64,000 bases of DNA, from contig JASLGM010000038.1 of NCBI GenBank assembly GCA_030150045.1, positions 50,752 through 114,751 on the forward strand. Reading direction: 5' to 3'. The position numbers and the translations under genes are program-made. Positions 8,764 to 19,370 of this stretch are shown piece by piece. Under the pieces are notes generated by a model. That model did not search any database. It was not told where the DNA came from and saw nothing but the letters and a program-made list of their open reading frames with translations. The stretch's first letter is position 1, and each line of letters begins with the position of its first letter. Source of the stretch: Taishania sp. GTDB lineage: Bacteria > Bacteroidota > Bacteroidia > Flavobacteriales_D > Crocinitomicaceae.

Positions 8764-11700
8764 GGTTATATCTTAATTTAATACCTGTACTCATATTTCC
8801 AGTTGGGAATGAAGTGGCTATCTTCGGTGTATTGATTGTTTGATCATAATACACTTGAATAATTAAAAATTTACCAATGTTATAATCAAGAGATGCCTTC
8901 AATGACATTACCTTTTGCCCTGCCGTTGGGCTGATATTTTCTTCTACAATTTTACGAATTACCGTTACATTATCTCTTAATGAGAAATCCAGTCGGAAGT
9001 TTGCATCACTTGGTTTTAAATTCTTAATTGGTAAACGAACATTTTTAAATCGGTACCCGGCACCAACTGTATAGGTCGTACCCGATATTTCAGTTACCTG
9101 ATTATTATTCAAAGAGAGCGTTGCACTTCTATCTTTAGAAATCTCAAATTTAGTAATCAAACCTTGTCCTTTAACAGTCCAAGTAGCGTCGAACCCGATA
9201 AGAGGACTAAATCTTTCAGAAATAGTTACATTTTGCACTTGGTATTCGGAGACGAAGTTGTTATTCATATCACGTGCTGTTGCATTTCCATCCGTATCAA
9301 AAGTAGCATTCATATTTGTTTGCATTCCTGTTACAGAAATTGTAGATGAATAGGCATGTTTAATAACAAACTGACGGACATACTTCTTCATGAATTCAAA
9401 CTTTGTCAATCCATTATAGTTAATTGACCAGTTTGGTAAAGGCATATTACGCAACGGATTAATTCCCTTATCTGTTACATTACGATCCGTATAAGAGCTC
9501 AAGAATGCTCCAATTAATACATCTTGTTGACTTCCGTTATAACCACTAAAATATCCATCACCGAATTGAGAAGAGTTCGCATTTCTACCTCCTAATACCT
9601 TCGACACTTCAAGACGATTATTTAATAAATTCGTGAAAGTTGAATTACTAAACGTACGTTTATCTAAAGAAGCAAAAGCAGATCCGATAGAAACATTCGT
9701 ATAGGTAAGATTCACCATGTCAACTGCACTTTGTCCTTCGAATGACTGAGTCGAATTATTCCACCTAAAGAATTCGGTGCTGTTCTTTGAATACTGACGG
9801 TTCATCGTCAATTCTATTACAACATCCTTAATCGGTTCAATTCCTGCACGCAACATAATGTTCTCTGTGTGCGTTCTTGAATATTGACGATTCATATCTT
9901 CATTTCGAACCAACCAGCCATTACGGGCAGCAATCTCAGCGAAATTATAACCAGTTTCTTTACCAGCTACATTAAAGCGTTGCTTACCAAATAAGAATCC
10001 GCCCAATTCTCCATTAAACCCAGGGTTAAATCCTAAAATTGAAGTAGATTGATTGTATCCCGGAAGGATGGTACCATCGTTTTGAGAATAAGTTCCTGAA
10101 ACATTTCGAACAGACATTAATAATCTAGCACCAAATCCGGCAACAGGATGAACTTTGCCTTCTTGTTTCTTAGCACGTTCTACCTTTTTCTCCCATTTTT
10201 TAATTTCTTTTTCCCATTTCTTTTTCTCCTTATCGGTCATTTCGTCTTCCGGTTTTGGAGGTGTTGGTTTAGGAAAACGCTGTTCGATAGTAGGTCCTTT
10301 TTTTGGTGGCGCAGCAGGAGTTGGAGTATTACCCACAGCCCCTTTTGCAGTTGTACGAGCAGGCGCTAATCCACCCTTTAAACCAGACCCTTGAGCAAGT
10401 ACCTTTTTAAAGAAAGGCGATTTATTGTAAAGACTTACAAAATTCAACTGTGTTTGCCCGTTTATATTTCTATTGTTCTGTACAATGTTTCCATATTCCG
10501 GTTGAGATAATGGCGCCCTTTGCCAGTTAAAACTACCACCATAAGATACGTTAGCAGTCACCCAGTCTAATGCCGGTATTTTACTGAATGGTAATGCATA
10601 TGTTAAAGTATAGGAGTGTTGGTAATCCATTGTTTTACCAAATGTTCGCATTTGATGCCAAACTGAATCCTTAAATTCTTTATATAGCTCAGGGTTCTTT
10701 CTTCTATCCACTTGTCCATCCGCTTCTTCAAAGAATGAGCGATTGTTAGCGTTGAAAGTACCTTTCAAACTCTTCGTGAAATCCCATGCTACATTATACC
10801 CCCTGTTCCATGTAAAACGCTTAACATAAACTGGAGCGAACTCGTAGTTTGGAACGATTTGATTTTTCACTTGTCTTTCATTGTAAGAACGTAGAAGATC
10901 GTTTGTGAAGCTGATGTTCTTAGGCAAATACCCAATATTAAAGTCTCTTATGAAAGCCGTCCATTTAGATTTATGTGCTTTTTCGTTATTTTTAAACACA
11001 TTCTTAAACGGTTCCCAAGGTTTATTTTGGAAAGTATAATTATAATTTAAGTTACCAGACCACACTTTTGTAAGATCATAATTAATATTAAAATCTCTAC
11101 TTAAATCTTCAGAGAAAGCGAATGAAGCTGACCAGTTAGCTAACCTCCAAAAATGAGGTGTTGCACCTGCTGCTAGCTGCTTCCTAACATTTGTAAAGTT
11201 TATTGATTTACGTTCTTGGAATGTTTGTCCTTCCCTTTGTCTTCGCCGTTTCTCTTCACGATCATAATCTCGTAATTGAATATCTGGATTATATGGATCA
11301 AATTCAGGATTAATTACACCTACTGTATATCCGAAGAATAAAGGTAAACTCAGTCCGAAACGTTTTCCAAAAAATTGACCTAATTGCCAATTGGTATTCA
11401 AGTTGAAATTGATTCTTTCTTCTCGCTGACGCTCTTGAACACGGCTATCAACATTCCCCCAATTATAACCATAATAAGATCCTGAAGCTGCCAAGTTAAA
11501 GAAGTCTGCACCTTGAATTTGCAATTGAGCAATTGCAGCAGATCCTCCTTCGTCAATGAAATCCGTTAACCTTAATTCATTTACCCAAACGATTCCACAA
11601 TGAGCAGAACCATCATCTAAATTAGGATTAGATTCTTTTTTAGGGTTACGAATACCAATCATGATAGATTTCAAACCATTCAAGTTTGGTGACCCTTTAA

Positions 11701-14700
11701 TTTTGAGTCGTCTTCTGGCATCTTTCGGATCCATTTCCGAAAACTCTAAATTTAAGGAAATCGTATTATTCCCTGATTCGATCAGATTGTTTCTTCGTTT
11801 TTTCAAATTAATTAAATCTTCAAAAACGATTTCCACATTATTTCCTTCTGGCCAAATATCAGTATCCAAAGTTGTCTGGAAAGGTGTGATTAATAATGGG
11901 AGTTCATATTCGTAATAATTCTCTGTAAAATCAGTTCCAAAACGAACGAATACAGATAAATCATCATCTTTCAATGGAATTTTCCCTACCATTGATTCCC
12001 CATGAACGAACATCTTTAATTTCTTGTAGTTTCGAACATCAAAGTTTACATTTTTATATGCTGCACGCGCATCACCATCTTTAAGATTACACACTTCTAA
12101 CGACAAAGATTGTTCATTCATTTGACGAGTGATTTGCTGAGAAGGGTCTATTTCACGTTGAATTCCAGGAGGGAGAACGTAAGGAATAGGTTGTCTGTCG
12201 GAGTTCTCATTAATATTAACTGCACTAATATCAAAAGAGGTTGCATTTGGATCGGTAATTACCCCCTCACCAGGTTGCGTCAAATCTTGCGTGAATTTTC
12301 TCCATTCACCACGAACCAGCTCTAGTTTGGCAAAGCGCAACAATACTTCTTCATCGAAACCTTTCATGAACATTCGCATAAAACGAATCGAACGAAAATC
12401 TGAAATACCATTGATTGCTCGTTCAAAGTCACGCACAGGAATTTTGAACTGATACCAATCCTCCTTCGTGTTATCTCCTTTTGTGTAAGTCTGTTTATTT
12501 GTAATATAGTTTTGTCCTACTTGTAAATCTTGTTTACGGAGCGAGATTTTGTATTGAAAATAATTTTCTGATTCTTGTAAATTGTTGTCTTGATTAATAT
12601 CTTCTCTATCTGGTTCCAATCTTGGTCCTGCAGTTGGATATTTACCTACATTTAAATTTGCCGACATTTCAGGTGTTGGTGAGTTTCCTTCCATACCATT
12701 GTATTTCTTGTATCGGTGTAAGACCCCCAGTTTCACTTCATCGTAACGGTCATCTAAATAATAGTTGTAATCATCAGATGATGGATCTGCAATCATTCTT
12801 GCTTTTGCGTCATCCGAAAGGGTACCATTTGCTTGAATCCAGTTTACATAATCTTGAAAATGTTGTCTTTCTTGTTCGTTATTAAAACCATCTAAACCAA
12901 CATCTTGGTGTCGTCTTACAGAGGAATCGGTTGGAAAAGTATTTACTACCAACTGTTTATTCGGCACTTGTGCCCATAACGTTGTATCCGTTTCATTAAT
13001 CGTTGGGGTTCCTGTTGGAGAAAGTCCGCTTTCAAATGATTTTCTACCATCTGGTAAGATATCTTCAGAGATATTCCCAAGATTTAAGTACAAATCTCCA
13101 CCAGACATCTGTGAATCTGGATATTGGTCTTCGGCATCTTTATTAAAAGGATCTAAAACCCAGAACTGTACATATTCAATATTTGCTAACTCGAAATCCG
13201 TCGTTGTCATTGCACGCATAATCCCTCCCCAACGATCTTGAGGATTTGTGAAATGTCCATCAGCATCTATGTACGGGGACATATCATAATTGTACATTCC
13301 ACGTTCTTTTGGATAATATGCTAACTCAAAAATTTGCAAGTTTGGTATTTGACCATATTGATTCTCTTGTAAAGGGAATAAGTCTTTATACACTACATTT
13401 CTAGTTCTAGAATCCGAATTTACTGTTGGATCGTCCAAAATGTGTTTGGGTGTATTAGCTAATTGTCTATAGAAAAGGTTATCAATTCTATACCACACAG
13501 TTTTAGCACGATTACTTGTTTTTATTAAGCCCTGAGCTGTTGCTTCAGGGAAAAGTGTAGGCTGTCCTGTAGGAACAGATGCTAAATACCATGCGTTTAG
13601 ACTTGATAAATCAATTGTACTCTGTGAGCCTTCAAAATCATCAACATAAGAAATACCAGCGGCACTAATTGCTTTTGGTTGCCCTGGTATTAAGTGAGCA
13701 AATTCCCCAGTAAAATTCAAATACGATTTTTCCTTCGTAGAAATTACAGGCAACCAGTCGATCAATTTAGTTAAGAATGGTAATTCTGTTTTATATTGAA
13801 CGTCGAAACCGATAATATTGTTTTTGTATGGTTCACTTCCAATGTCAATTTTTTGAGTTGTTGGACGTTCCATCATACGCATCCATGTAGCACCGATATT
13901 AAAATCTTTATTAAAACGGTAAGAAATCCTTGATCCTATTAGGGATTTAGATTGGAATCCAAAAGCCGAATTACTTTCGACAGCCACTTTAATTTGTTGA
14001 TTAGATGCTAAGAGTCCTTCGTTCAATATTCGAACTCGTCCTAAGTTGTAATCAACAGAATAATCTACCCCTTCTTGTAGTTGGACTCCACCTGCTGTTA
14101 CTTTTACAGCTCCTTCAGGAACGTTAAGTGCATTCAATGGAATATCTCCTGTAACCGATGATTTGAATTCTCCTTTGAATTTGAATCTGTTTTTTGATGG
14201 TATTTGCTGTGCTGCCGTTTTTGTTGAATCGTATAACTCTAAGAAGGCGATTCGATCTGCGGTAATTGCGGGGACATTTTCCGCCATCAATCTATTTTTC
14301 AATGTTTTACCAAAAGGTTCAACTGTAGAAAAATACACTCTACCATTTCTAGGGTTGATGGTCCCACTCGTTTCAAATCTATTTCCATTTGGATTCATTG
14401 GAACAAAATCCATTACTCCATCAGAGAACGGTTGTCCCATCGCATTCAATTTATCCATTCCAATAAGCGTAACTATTTGCTTATCTTCCACAGCTGGTTG
14501 AGGAATAAAAGGAATAAAGAGAGAATTTTCAGGATTATTATAAAGGATATCCATTCTAAACCCAACAGGATCAACTTGGTATGCGCCAATAGAATAAACG
14601 TTTTTCATCATCAAATCCCAGATCTTGTTTGCGGGATTCATCATTGTAGGTTTAATCAACTTCAAGATCAAGGCATCAGAGCCTTCAATTCCATCGGTTG

Positions 14701-16090
14701 ACAACTCACCTACTTTATATGTCTGTCCTCTATATGTATACTCATATGCAACAGCTAACACTTCATCGTTGTTCAATGAGTTATTCAATGAGATGTATCC
14801 CAATTGTGTGTTAACGGTGTATTCTGCGTCAGTCAATTTCTTTGCACTTTCCACTTTTTCATAGTGAAGGGCTTGTGTGAATGGTCCTGGTGCGGCCCCT
14901 TGTAATGACAAAGCTGCAACTGCACCTGAGAAAGAACGAACCCCTGGATTACCTGCTGCCCAATTATATAAACTATTGGCTTCGTTTGTAGGTAGGTCTC
15001 CTTCAGTAAAAGGTTGAGGATTACCTTCAGCGTTTACTGACTTTCCTTCCCCTAAATCAGAGAAAGCGATAATATTTCTAGTGTTTTCAGTTGTATTTGT
15101 TCGGTTTGTTAACCACACTTCAATACGTGTAATCATTACTCCTGAATTCACGTTAGGTAACTGCTCTAATGCTTCATCATAATGTTGTTGATGGTAAAGG
15201 TTTAAGAAGTAGTGTCTATTAGCTTCGTAAGCATCAGCATTTAACTCAAAATGTTGTACTTGTGACCCTCCTTGAACAGTGATTTCCTTCCTTTGCCCTT
15301 TCGCCGAGGCAGCAATGAGGTCAACAGTAGTTTTTCCAAAACGTAATTTCGTAGTTGCTCCAAAAAGTGTTTTTGAGGAAGGGATAAGTGTTGTTGGTAA
15401 ATTCAAAGAAACGTTTCCTAATGCAATACTCTGAATGATTTGATCTTCATCCCCGTTGTATTCTAATTTTGTAACGTTATCAAAATCAAATTGAGCTTGT
15501 GTATTGTAGCTCATGCCTAATTTTAAACGTGTACCAATTTGTCCAGTAACATTCATTTGAATGTTTTGGTTAAAATCAAAACGCGTCATTTTCCTTTGCT
15601 TTACGGGCAAAAGTGGATTGTCGTATCTAGAAGAGTTTACCCCAAGAGATAGCTCTACAGTTCCTTGTGGTTTAATTGTGATTTGATCTGATCCGAAGAT
15701 ATTTTTAAATCCTTTTCCTGGAATTTTTATTGGCAACTCGAAAGGTTGATTACCAGCTGTTTGCTGATCAATTTTTGATTTCCAATTATCTTGTTGCGCT
15801 TTTTGTCTTTCGTACTCTAGGTATTCATCCAAGGTCATCATGGATGGATTTCTATAGTTCATTTCGGAGTTCCCAATTTTCTCTGAGAACACATAATTCC
15901 CTGAGACGGGATCATAAACAATAGTGGGAGTGACATTAGAAGGATCTCCAAGGTCAAAGCTTTTTTTCCGTGTTTGTGTTGGGTCGTAAGTTGGGTTTAT
16001 AGGAAAAACCAAACCACCGTTCTGTGCTAATAGAACAGAATTTGTGGTAAACAGAAGGAACACCGTAAAGAGTTGACGGATTTTTTCCAT
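8747..16090 (-). CDS. sprA: SprA, outer-membrane translocon of the type IX secretion system
   Basis: A very large (about 2447 residues) secreted outer-membrane protein. Size, position after ruvA and family phrases (DDFEGSQSTIDL, KFRFGKTTVD-like barrel strands, repeated beta-rich segments with WxxG/N) fit SprA/Sov, known as the giant beta-barrel pore of T9SS, needed for gliding and secretion of CTD-tagged cargo. I chose ATG 16090, which starts a clear signal peptide (KIRQLFTVFLLF...LLAQ); the frame extends to a GTG at 16120 overlapping the ruvA stop. A Pro/Lys-rich low-complexity insert lies near residues 1890-1960. Its cargo in this window includes the type A and B sorted proteins. Confidence 0.95.
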   Translation of the reverse strand: MEKIRQLFTVFLLFTTNSVLLAQNGGLVFPINPTYDPTQTRKKSFDLGDPSNVTPTIVYDPVSGNYVFSEKIGNSEMNYRNPSMMTLDEYLEYERQKAQQDNWKSKIDQQTAGNQPFELPIKIPGKGFKNIFGSDQITIKPQGTVELSLGVNSSRYDNPLLPVKQRKMTRFDFNQNIQMNVTGQIGTRLKLGMSYNTQAQFDFDNVTKLEYNGDEDQIIQSIALGNVSLNLPTTLIPSSKTLFGATTKLRFGKTTVDLIAASAKGQRKEITVQGGSQVQHFELNADAYEANRHYFLNLYHQQHYDEALEQLPNVNSGVMITRIEVWLTNRTNTTENTRNIIAFSDLGEGKSVNAEGNPQPFTEGDLPTNEANSLYNWAAGNPGVRSFSGAVAALSLQGAAPGPFTQALHYEKVESAKKLTDAEYTVNTQLGYISLNNSLNNDEVLAVAYEYTYRGQTYKVGELSTDGIEGSDALILKLIKPTMMNPANKIWDLMMKNVYSIGAYQVDPVGFRMDILYNNPENSLFIPFIPQPAVEDKQIVTLIGMDKLNAMGQPFSDGVMDFVPMNPNGNRFETSGTINPRNGRVYFSTVEPFGKTLKNRLMAENVPAITADRIAFLELYDSTKTAAQQIPSKNRFKFKGEFKSSVTGDIPLNALNVPEGAVKVTAGGVQLQEGVDYSVDYNLGRVRILNEGLLASNQQIKVAVESNSAFGFQSKSLIGSRISYRFNKDFNIGATWMRMMERPTTQKIDIGSEPYKNNIIGFDVQYKTELPFLTKLIDWLPVISTKEKSYLNFTGEFAHLIPGQPKAISAAGISYVDDFEGSQSTIDLSSLNAWYLASVPTGQPTLFPEATAQGLIKTSNRAKTVWYRIDNLFYRQLANTPKHILDDPTVNSDSRTRNVVYKDLFPLQENQYGQIPNLQIFELAYYPKERGMYNYDMSPYIDADGHFTNPQDRWGGIMRAMTTTDFELANIEYVQFWVLDPFNKDAEDQYPDSQMSGGDLYLNLGNISEDILPDGRKSFESGLSPTGTPTINETDTTLWAQVPNKQLVVNTFPTDSSVRRHQDVGLDGFNNEQERQHFQDYVNWIQANGTLSDDAKARMIADPSSDDYNYYLDDRYDEVKLGVLHRYKKYNGMEGNSPTPEMSANLNVGKYPTAGPRLEPDREDINQDNNLQESENYFQYKISLRKQDLQVGQNYITNKQTYTKGDNTKEDWYQFKIPVRDFERAINGISDFRSIRFMRMFMKGFDEEVLLRFAKLELVRGEWRKFTQDLTQPGEGVITDPNATSFDISAVNINENSDRQPIPYVLPPGIQREIDPSQQITRQMNEQSLSLEVCNLKDGDARAAYKNVNFDVRNYKKLKMFVHGESMVGKIPLKDDDLSVFVRFGTDFTENYYEYELPLLITPFQTTLDTDIWPEGNNVEIVFEDLINLKKRRNNLIESGNNTISLNLEFSEMDPKDARRRLKIKGSPNLNGLKSIMIGIRNPKKESNPNLDDGSAHCGIVWVNELRLTDFIDEGGSAAIAQLQIQGADFFNLAASGSYYGYNWGNVDSRVQERQREERINFNLNTNWQLGQFFGKRFGLSLPLFFGYTVGVINPEFDPYNPDIQLRDYDREEKRRRQREGQTFQERKSINFTNVRKQLAAGATPHFWRLANWSASFAFSEDLSRDFNINYDLTKVWSGNLNYNYTFQNKPWEPFKNVFKNNEKAHKSKWTAFIRDFNIGYLPKNISFTNDLLRSYNERQVKNQIVPNYEFAPVYVKRFTWNRGYNVAWDFTKSLKGTFNANNRSFFEEADGQVDRRKNPELYKEFKDSVWHQMRTFGKTMDYQHSYTLTYALPFSKIPALDWVTANVSYGGSFNWQRAPLSQPEYGNIVQNNRNINGQTQLNFVSLYNKSPFFKKVLAQGSGLKGGLAPARTTAKGAVGNTPTPAAPPKKGPTIEQRFPKPTPPKPEDEMTDKEKKKWEKEIKKWEKKVERAKKQEGKVHPVAGFGARLLMSVRNVSGTYSQNDGTILPGYNQSTSILGFNPGFNGELGGFLFGKQRFNVAGKETGYNFAEIAARNGWLVRNEDMNRQYSRTHTENIMLRAGIEPIKDVVIELTMNRQYSKNSTEFFRWNNSTQSFEGQSAVDMVNLTYTNVSIGSAFASLDKRTFSNSTFTNLLNNRLEVSKVLGGRNANSSQFGDGYFSGYNGSQQDVLIGAFLSSYTDRNVTDKGINPLRNMPLPNWSINYNGLTKFEFMKKYVRQFVIKHAYSSTISVTGMQTNMNATFDTDGNATARDMNNNFVSEYQVQNVTISERFSPLIGFDATWTVKGQGLITKFEISKDRSATLSLNNNQVTEISGTTYTVGAGYRFKNVRLPIKNLKPSDANFRLDFSLRDNVTVIRKIVEENISPTAGQKVMSLKASLDYNIGKFLIIQVYYDQTINTPKIATSFPTGNMSTGIKLRYNLAGVQ

Positions 16091-16119
16091 AAGTAGATGA
16101 TGTATATCGTTTTGTAACA

Positions 16120-16695
16120 CTACAGTATTCTCAATGCTTCTTTAATAATTTTCTCCACAGAATCCTCTGGTTTAGCAATTTTATCGACTGCTTTTTCGGC
16201 AGCTTTTTTATCAAAACCAAGTGAAATTAGAGCATTTAACGCATCAAAACGCATTGTATTGTTTTGCGGGACAATATTTTCTACGCCCATTTCAAGTTTA
16301 ACAATTTTATCTTTTAAATCAATTATTACCCTTTGAGCGGTTTTTATCCCAATTCCTTTTACAGATTGTATTGTTTTCACATCATCAGTTAGAATAGCGG
16401 CCGCTACTTCTTCAGGAGAAAGTGATGACAACATGATCATTGCTGTATTTGGTCCAATACCTGAAACACTAATCAGTAAATCAAATACTTTTCGTTCGAT
16501 GTTCGTCACGAATCCATAAAGTAGTTGCGCATCTTCACGCACAATAAATCGTGTGAAGAGTCTAATCGATTCTTCATTTCCCATTTGCGAAAAAGAATGC
16601 AAAGAAGTCAGTACATTGTAACCGACTCCATTGCATTCAATAATCACATTAGTAGGGTTTTTCTCTATTAACTTTCCGTTGAGATGTGTTATCAT
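16120..16695 (-). CDS. ruvA: Holliday junction branch migration protein RuvA
   Basis: A 191-residue protein with all three RuvA domains: N-terminal OB fold (MITHLNGKLIEK, then NGVGYNV), two helix-hairpin-helix motifs (SGIGPNTAM and KGIGIKTAQ), and a C-terminal UBA-like domain ending EKIIKEALRIL that contacts RuvB. RuvA tetramers bind four-way junctions and load the RuvB motor. It sits 3 bp after maeB and 29 bp before the chosen sprA start, so it is likely cotranscribed with both. Confidence 0.97.
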   Translation of the reverse strand: MITHLNGKLIEKNPTNVIIECNGVGYNVLTSLHSFSQMGNEESIRLFTRFIVREDAQLLYGFVTNIERKVFDLLISVSGIGPNTAMIMLSSLSPEEVAAAILTDDVKTIQSVKGIGIKTAQRVIIDLKDKIVKLEMGVENIVPQNNTMRFDALNALISLGFDKKAAEKAVDKIAKPEDSVEKIIKEALRIL

Positions 16696-16698
16696 TTT

Positions 16699-18966
16699 TT
16701 ATTTACTTCCAGCGTCAACCACTGCAACTTTTACCATATTAATTATTTCACGCACGGTAGCTCCCATTTGCAAAACATGGATTGGTTTCTTCATTCCAAT
16801 AAGGATTGGTCCGATAGCATCTCCTTCTGTAAATTGTTGCAATAATTTGTAAGCGATGTTTCCGGCTGACAAGTTCGGGAAAATTAAGGTATTAACCGAA
16901 CGATTTGCCAACTTTGAGAAATTAAATTGTTCCATCATCAACTCTTTGTTCACAGCGAAGTTAGCTTGGATATCTCCATCAACAATTAACTCAGGGTATT
17001 TGCTGTGCAAGATTTGTGTTGCTTTGCTCATCTTCTCCGGATCTTCACCTGTTGATGATCCAAAGTTAGAATAGGAAAGAAGAGCTATTTTAGGTGTTAC
17101 ACTAAACGCTTTCATTGTTTCCGCGACATTAGCTGTTATCTCAGCGATTTCTTCTGCTGTTGGGTTGATGTTTACCGTTGTATCTGCCAAAAACATTGGT
17201 CCTCTTTTCGTGTTAAGAATATACATTCCTGCCACTGTTTTCACATCTTCTTTTGGCCCTACAACTTGTAAAGCTGGTTTAACAACTGATCTGTAGCTAC
17301 GTGTCAATCCTGAGATCATTGCGTCTGCGTCACCACAATCTACCATCATAGCTCCGAAGTAGTTACGATCTCTCATTAATTGCAAAGCGTCATAAGGTGT
17401 AATACCTTTACGTTGACGTTTAACGAAGAATTTGTCGCCGTACTCTGTTCTTCTGCTCAATTGTTCATCTGATTTAGGGTCTACAATTTGTACATCGTCA
17501 CCAAAATCGATACTGTATTCTTCAATTAATCCTTCGATTACGTTTTTGTTACCTAATAAAATTGGCAGAGCAATTCCTTCATCGTATGCTGTTTGTGCCG
17601 CTTTAAGAATTTTAATATTATCTCCTTCTGCGAAAACTACCTTTTTAGGATTTCTTTTTGCTTTTTCAGAAAGGATACGGATTAATTTATTGTCTAATCC
17701 AAGTCGGCTTTTCAATTCCATTTCGTAGGCATCCCAATCTGTGATTGGTTGACGTGCTACTCCAGATTCCATTGCTGCTTTTGCTACTGCCGGAGCAACG
17801 TAGTAAATCAATCGTGGATCTAAAGGTTTAGGTATAATTGAATCTCTACCGAAAGAGATGCTTTTTTCACCATAAGCTTCGACTACTTCTTCTGGAATAT
17901 TTTCTTTGGCCAAGGAAGCAATTGCATGAACGGCAGCTAATTTCATAGCTTCGTTGATTGTTGTTGCTCTTACGTCTAGGGCTCCACGGAAAATGAATGG
18001 AAATCCTAGAACGTTATTTACTTGGTTAGGATGGTCAGAACGCCCTGTTGCCATGATGATGTCTTTACGTGTTGAAGTAGCTACTTCGTAAGAAATCTCA
18101 GGTTCTGGGTTTGCGAGTGCAAAAACGATAGGATCGTTTGCCATTGCAAGAATCATTTCTGGGGACACTAATCCTGCTCTTGAAAGGCCGAGGAAAACAT
18201 CTGCTCCTTTAAAGGCATCTTCAAAAGCAACCTCTTTATTGTGAACCGCGAATCCTTTTTTGTATTTATCAAGGTCTGTTCTTCCTTCATGGATCAATCC
18301 TTTAGAATCATACATGAAGATGTTTTCTAATTTTGCTCCAAGTGAAGTGTACAATTTAGCACAAGATAAAGCGGATGCACCAGCTCCTGACACTACGATT
18401 TTAGCATCTTCGATTTTTCTTTCAGTAATCTCTAAGGCATTTAACAAGGCTGCAGCGGAAATGATAGCTGTTCCGTGTTGGTCGTCGTGCATTACAGGAA
18501 TGTCTAGTTCTGCTTTTAATCTTTCTTCAATTTCAAATGCTTCTGGAGCTTTAATATCTTCTAGGTTGATTCCTCCGAATGTTGGAGCGATTGCCTTTAC
18601 TGTTTCAATAAACTTCTCAGGATCTTTCGCATCGACTTCAATATCGAACACGTCAATATCAGAGAAGATTTTAAATAATAATCCTTTACCTTCCATTACT
18701 GGTTTAGATGCCTCAGCGCCGATGTCACCCAATCCCAATACGGCAGTACCGTTTGAAATTACAGCTACTAAATTTCCTTTAGCTGTATATTTGTAAACAT
18801 CCTCAATCTGATCAGCAATTTTCAAACAAGGCTCAGCCACACCAGGTGAATAAGCGAGTGATAAATCACGTTGAGACGAATAGGGTTTTGTTGGAACTAC
18901 TTCGATTTTTCCAGGTCTACCCATTGCGTGGTAGTCTAGAGCATCTTGTTTCTTGATTTTCGTCAT
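16699..18966 (-). CDS. maeB: NADP-dependent malic enzyme with phosphotransacetylase-like domain (MaeB)
   Basis: About 755 residues, the hybrid MaeB architecture. The malic enzyme half (residues 1-420) carries SLAYSPGVAEPCL, NGTAVLGLGDIG, MHDDQHGTA and the NAD(P)-binding GAGASALSCAKL. The C-terminal half (about 430-755) is phosphotransacetylase-like (DADAMISGLTRSY, FLADTTVNINP, FPNLSAGNIAYKL), usually regulatory. It converts malate to pyruvate plus CO2 with NADPH. ATG 18966 starts the conserved TKIKKQDALDYH; the longer frame to 19023 adds 19 unrelated residues. First gene of the maeB-ruvA-sprA run. Confidence 0.95.
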   Translation of the reverse strand: MTKIKKQDALDYHAMGRPGKIEVVPTKPYSSQRDLSLAYSPGVAEPCLKIADQIEDVYKYTAKGNLVAVISNGTAVLGLGDIGAEASKPVMEGKGLLFKIFSDIDVFDIEVDAKDPEKFIETVKAIAPTFGGINLEDIKAPEAFEIEERLKAELDIPVMHDDQHGTAIISAAALLNALEITERKIEDAKIVVSGAGASALSCAKLYTSLGAKLENIFMYDSKGLIHEGRTDLDKYKKGFAVHNKEVAFEDAFKGADVFLGLSRAGLVSPEMILAMANDPIVFALANPEPEISYEVATSTRKDIIMATGRSDHPNQVNNVLGFPFIFRGALDVRATTINEAMKLAAVHAIASLAKENIPEEVVEAYGEKSISFGRDSIIPKPLDPRLIYYVAPAVAKAAMESGVARQPITDWDAYEMELKSRLGLDNKLIRILSEKAKRNPKKVVFAEGDNIKILKAAQTAYDEGIALPILLGNKNVIEGLIEEYSIDFGDDVQIVDPKSDEQLSRRTEYGDKFFVKRQRKGITPYDALQLMRDRNYFGAMMVDCGDADAMISGLTRSYRSVVKPALQVVGPKEDVKTVAGMYILNTKRGPMFLADTTVNINPTAEEIAEITANVAETMKAFSVTPKIALLSYSNFGSSTGEDPEKMSKATQILHSKYPELIVDGDIQANFAVNKELMMEQFNFSKLANRSVNTLIFPNLSAGNIAYKLLQQFTEGDAIGPILIGMKKPIHVLQMGATVREIINMVKVAVVDAGSK

Positions 18967-19164
18967 ATCTATTCGATTAAAATAAGCGGGTAAAGATAAG
19001 AAATAACCCCTTACAATTTCCATGTATGGAATATAGTTTTTATTATAGGTTGTATTGTTGATAACCCTAAGCTTGGTTTATGTGTCAAAGGGATATTTTA
19101 TGTCAAGTGTATCGGAGCTTAATCATAAAAATTAGACTCATATCACTGATAGAAGCCTGATCTT

Positions 19165-19308
19165 CAGCCCGGGCGGAGCGGATAGCTAAAGGTAAGGAAA
19201 AGGGTGTGAACGCTAGTTTGGCACTGCGACCAAAGGAAGCACGTGGCAAGCAGCTAGTGAACGCTTTTTCCTTGCTTTTACTATAACGTGTAGACCGAAA
19301 TGGCTGCC
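19165..19308 (+). repeat. R repeat copy R3
   Basis: A 144-bp plus-strand copy: left end CAGCCCGGGCGGAGCG, loop TGCGACCAAAGGAAGCA, right end GTAGACCGAAATGGCTGCC. The lower stem pairs TAAAGG plus AAGGAAAA with TTTTTCCTT plus TTTTA. GTGAACGC occurs twice as a direct repeat, once on each side of the apex. It lies downstream of the secreted thioredoxin-fold gene and upstream of maeB. Confidence 0.9.
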
Positions 19309-19320
19309 TATTTAAAAAAA

Positions 19321-19352
19321 TAAAAAAAGCCCTAAGTTTCCTAAGGGCTTTC
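19321..19352 (-). terminator. Rho-independent terminator of the 19371-20921 gene
   Basis: On the minus strand AAAGCCCT pairs with AGGGCTTT around a short inner stem and is followed by TTTTTTTATTTTTTT. It lies directly after the stop of the leftward secreted-protein gene. Confidence 0.8.
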
Positions 19353-19370
19353 ATGTTCTTTTGTGTATGA

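Larger units (their letters stand above)
19024..19370. other. Intergenic stretch with R3 and a terminator
   Basis: This gap separates the start of maeB from the end of the next leftward gene. It holds repeat R3 and a hairpin terminator. A leftward 83-codon open frame that reads through the repeat has no support as a gene. Confidence 0.7.

Noticed and set aside
18260..18796. Rightward 178-codon open frame opposite maeB
   Set aside because: Antisense shadow of a strongly conserved malic enzyme domain.
19103..19354. Leftward 83-codon open frame
   Set aside because: It reads through repeat R3 and the terminator hairpin, and its residues follow the repeat rather than any gene pattern.
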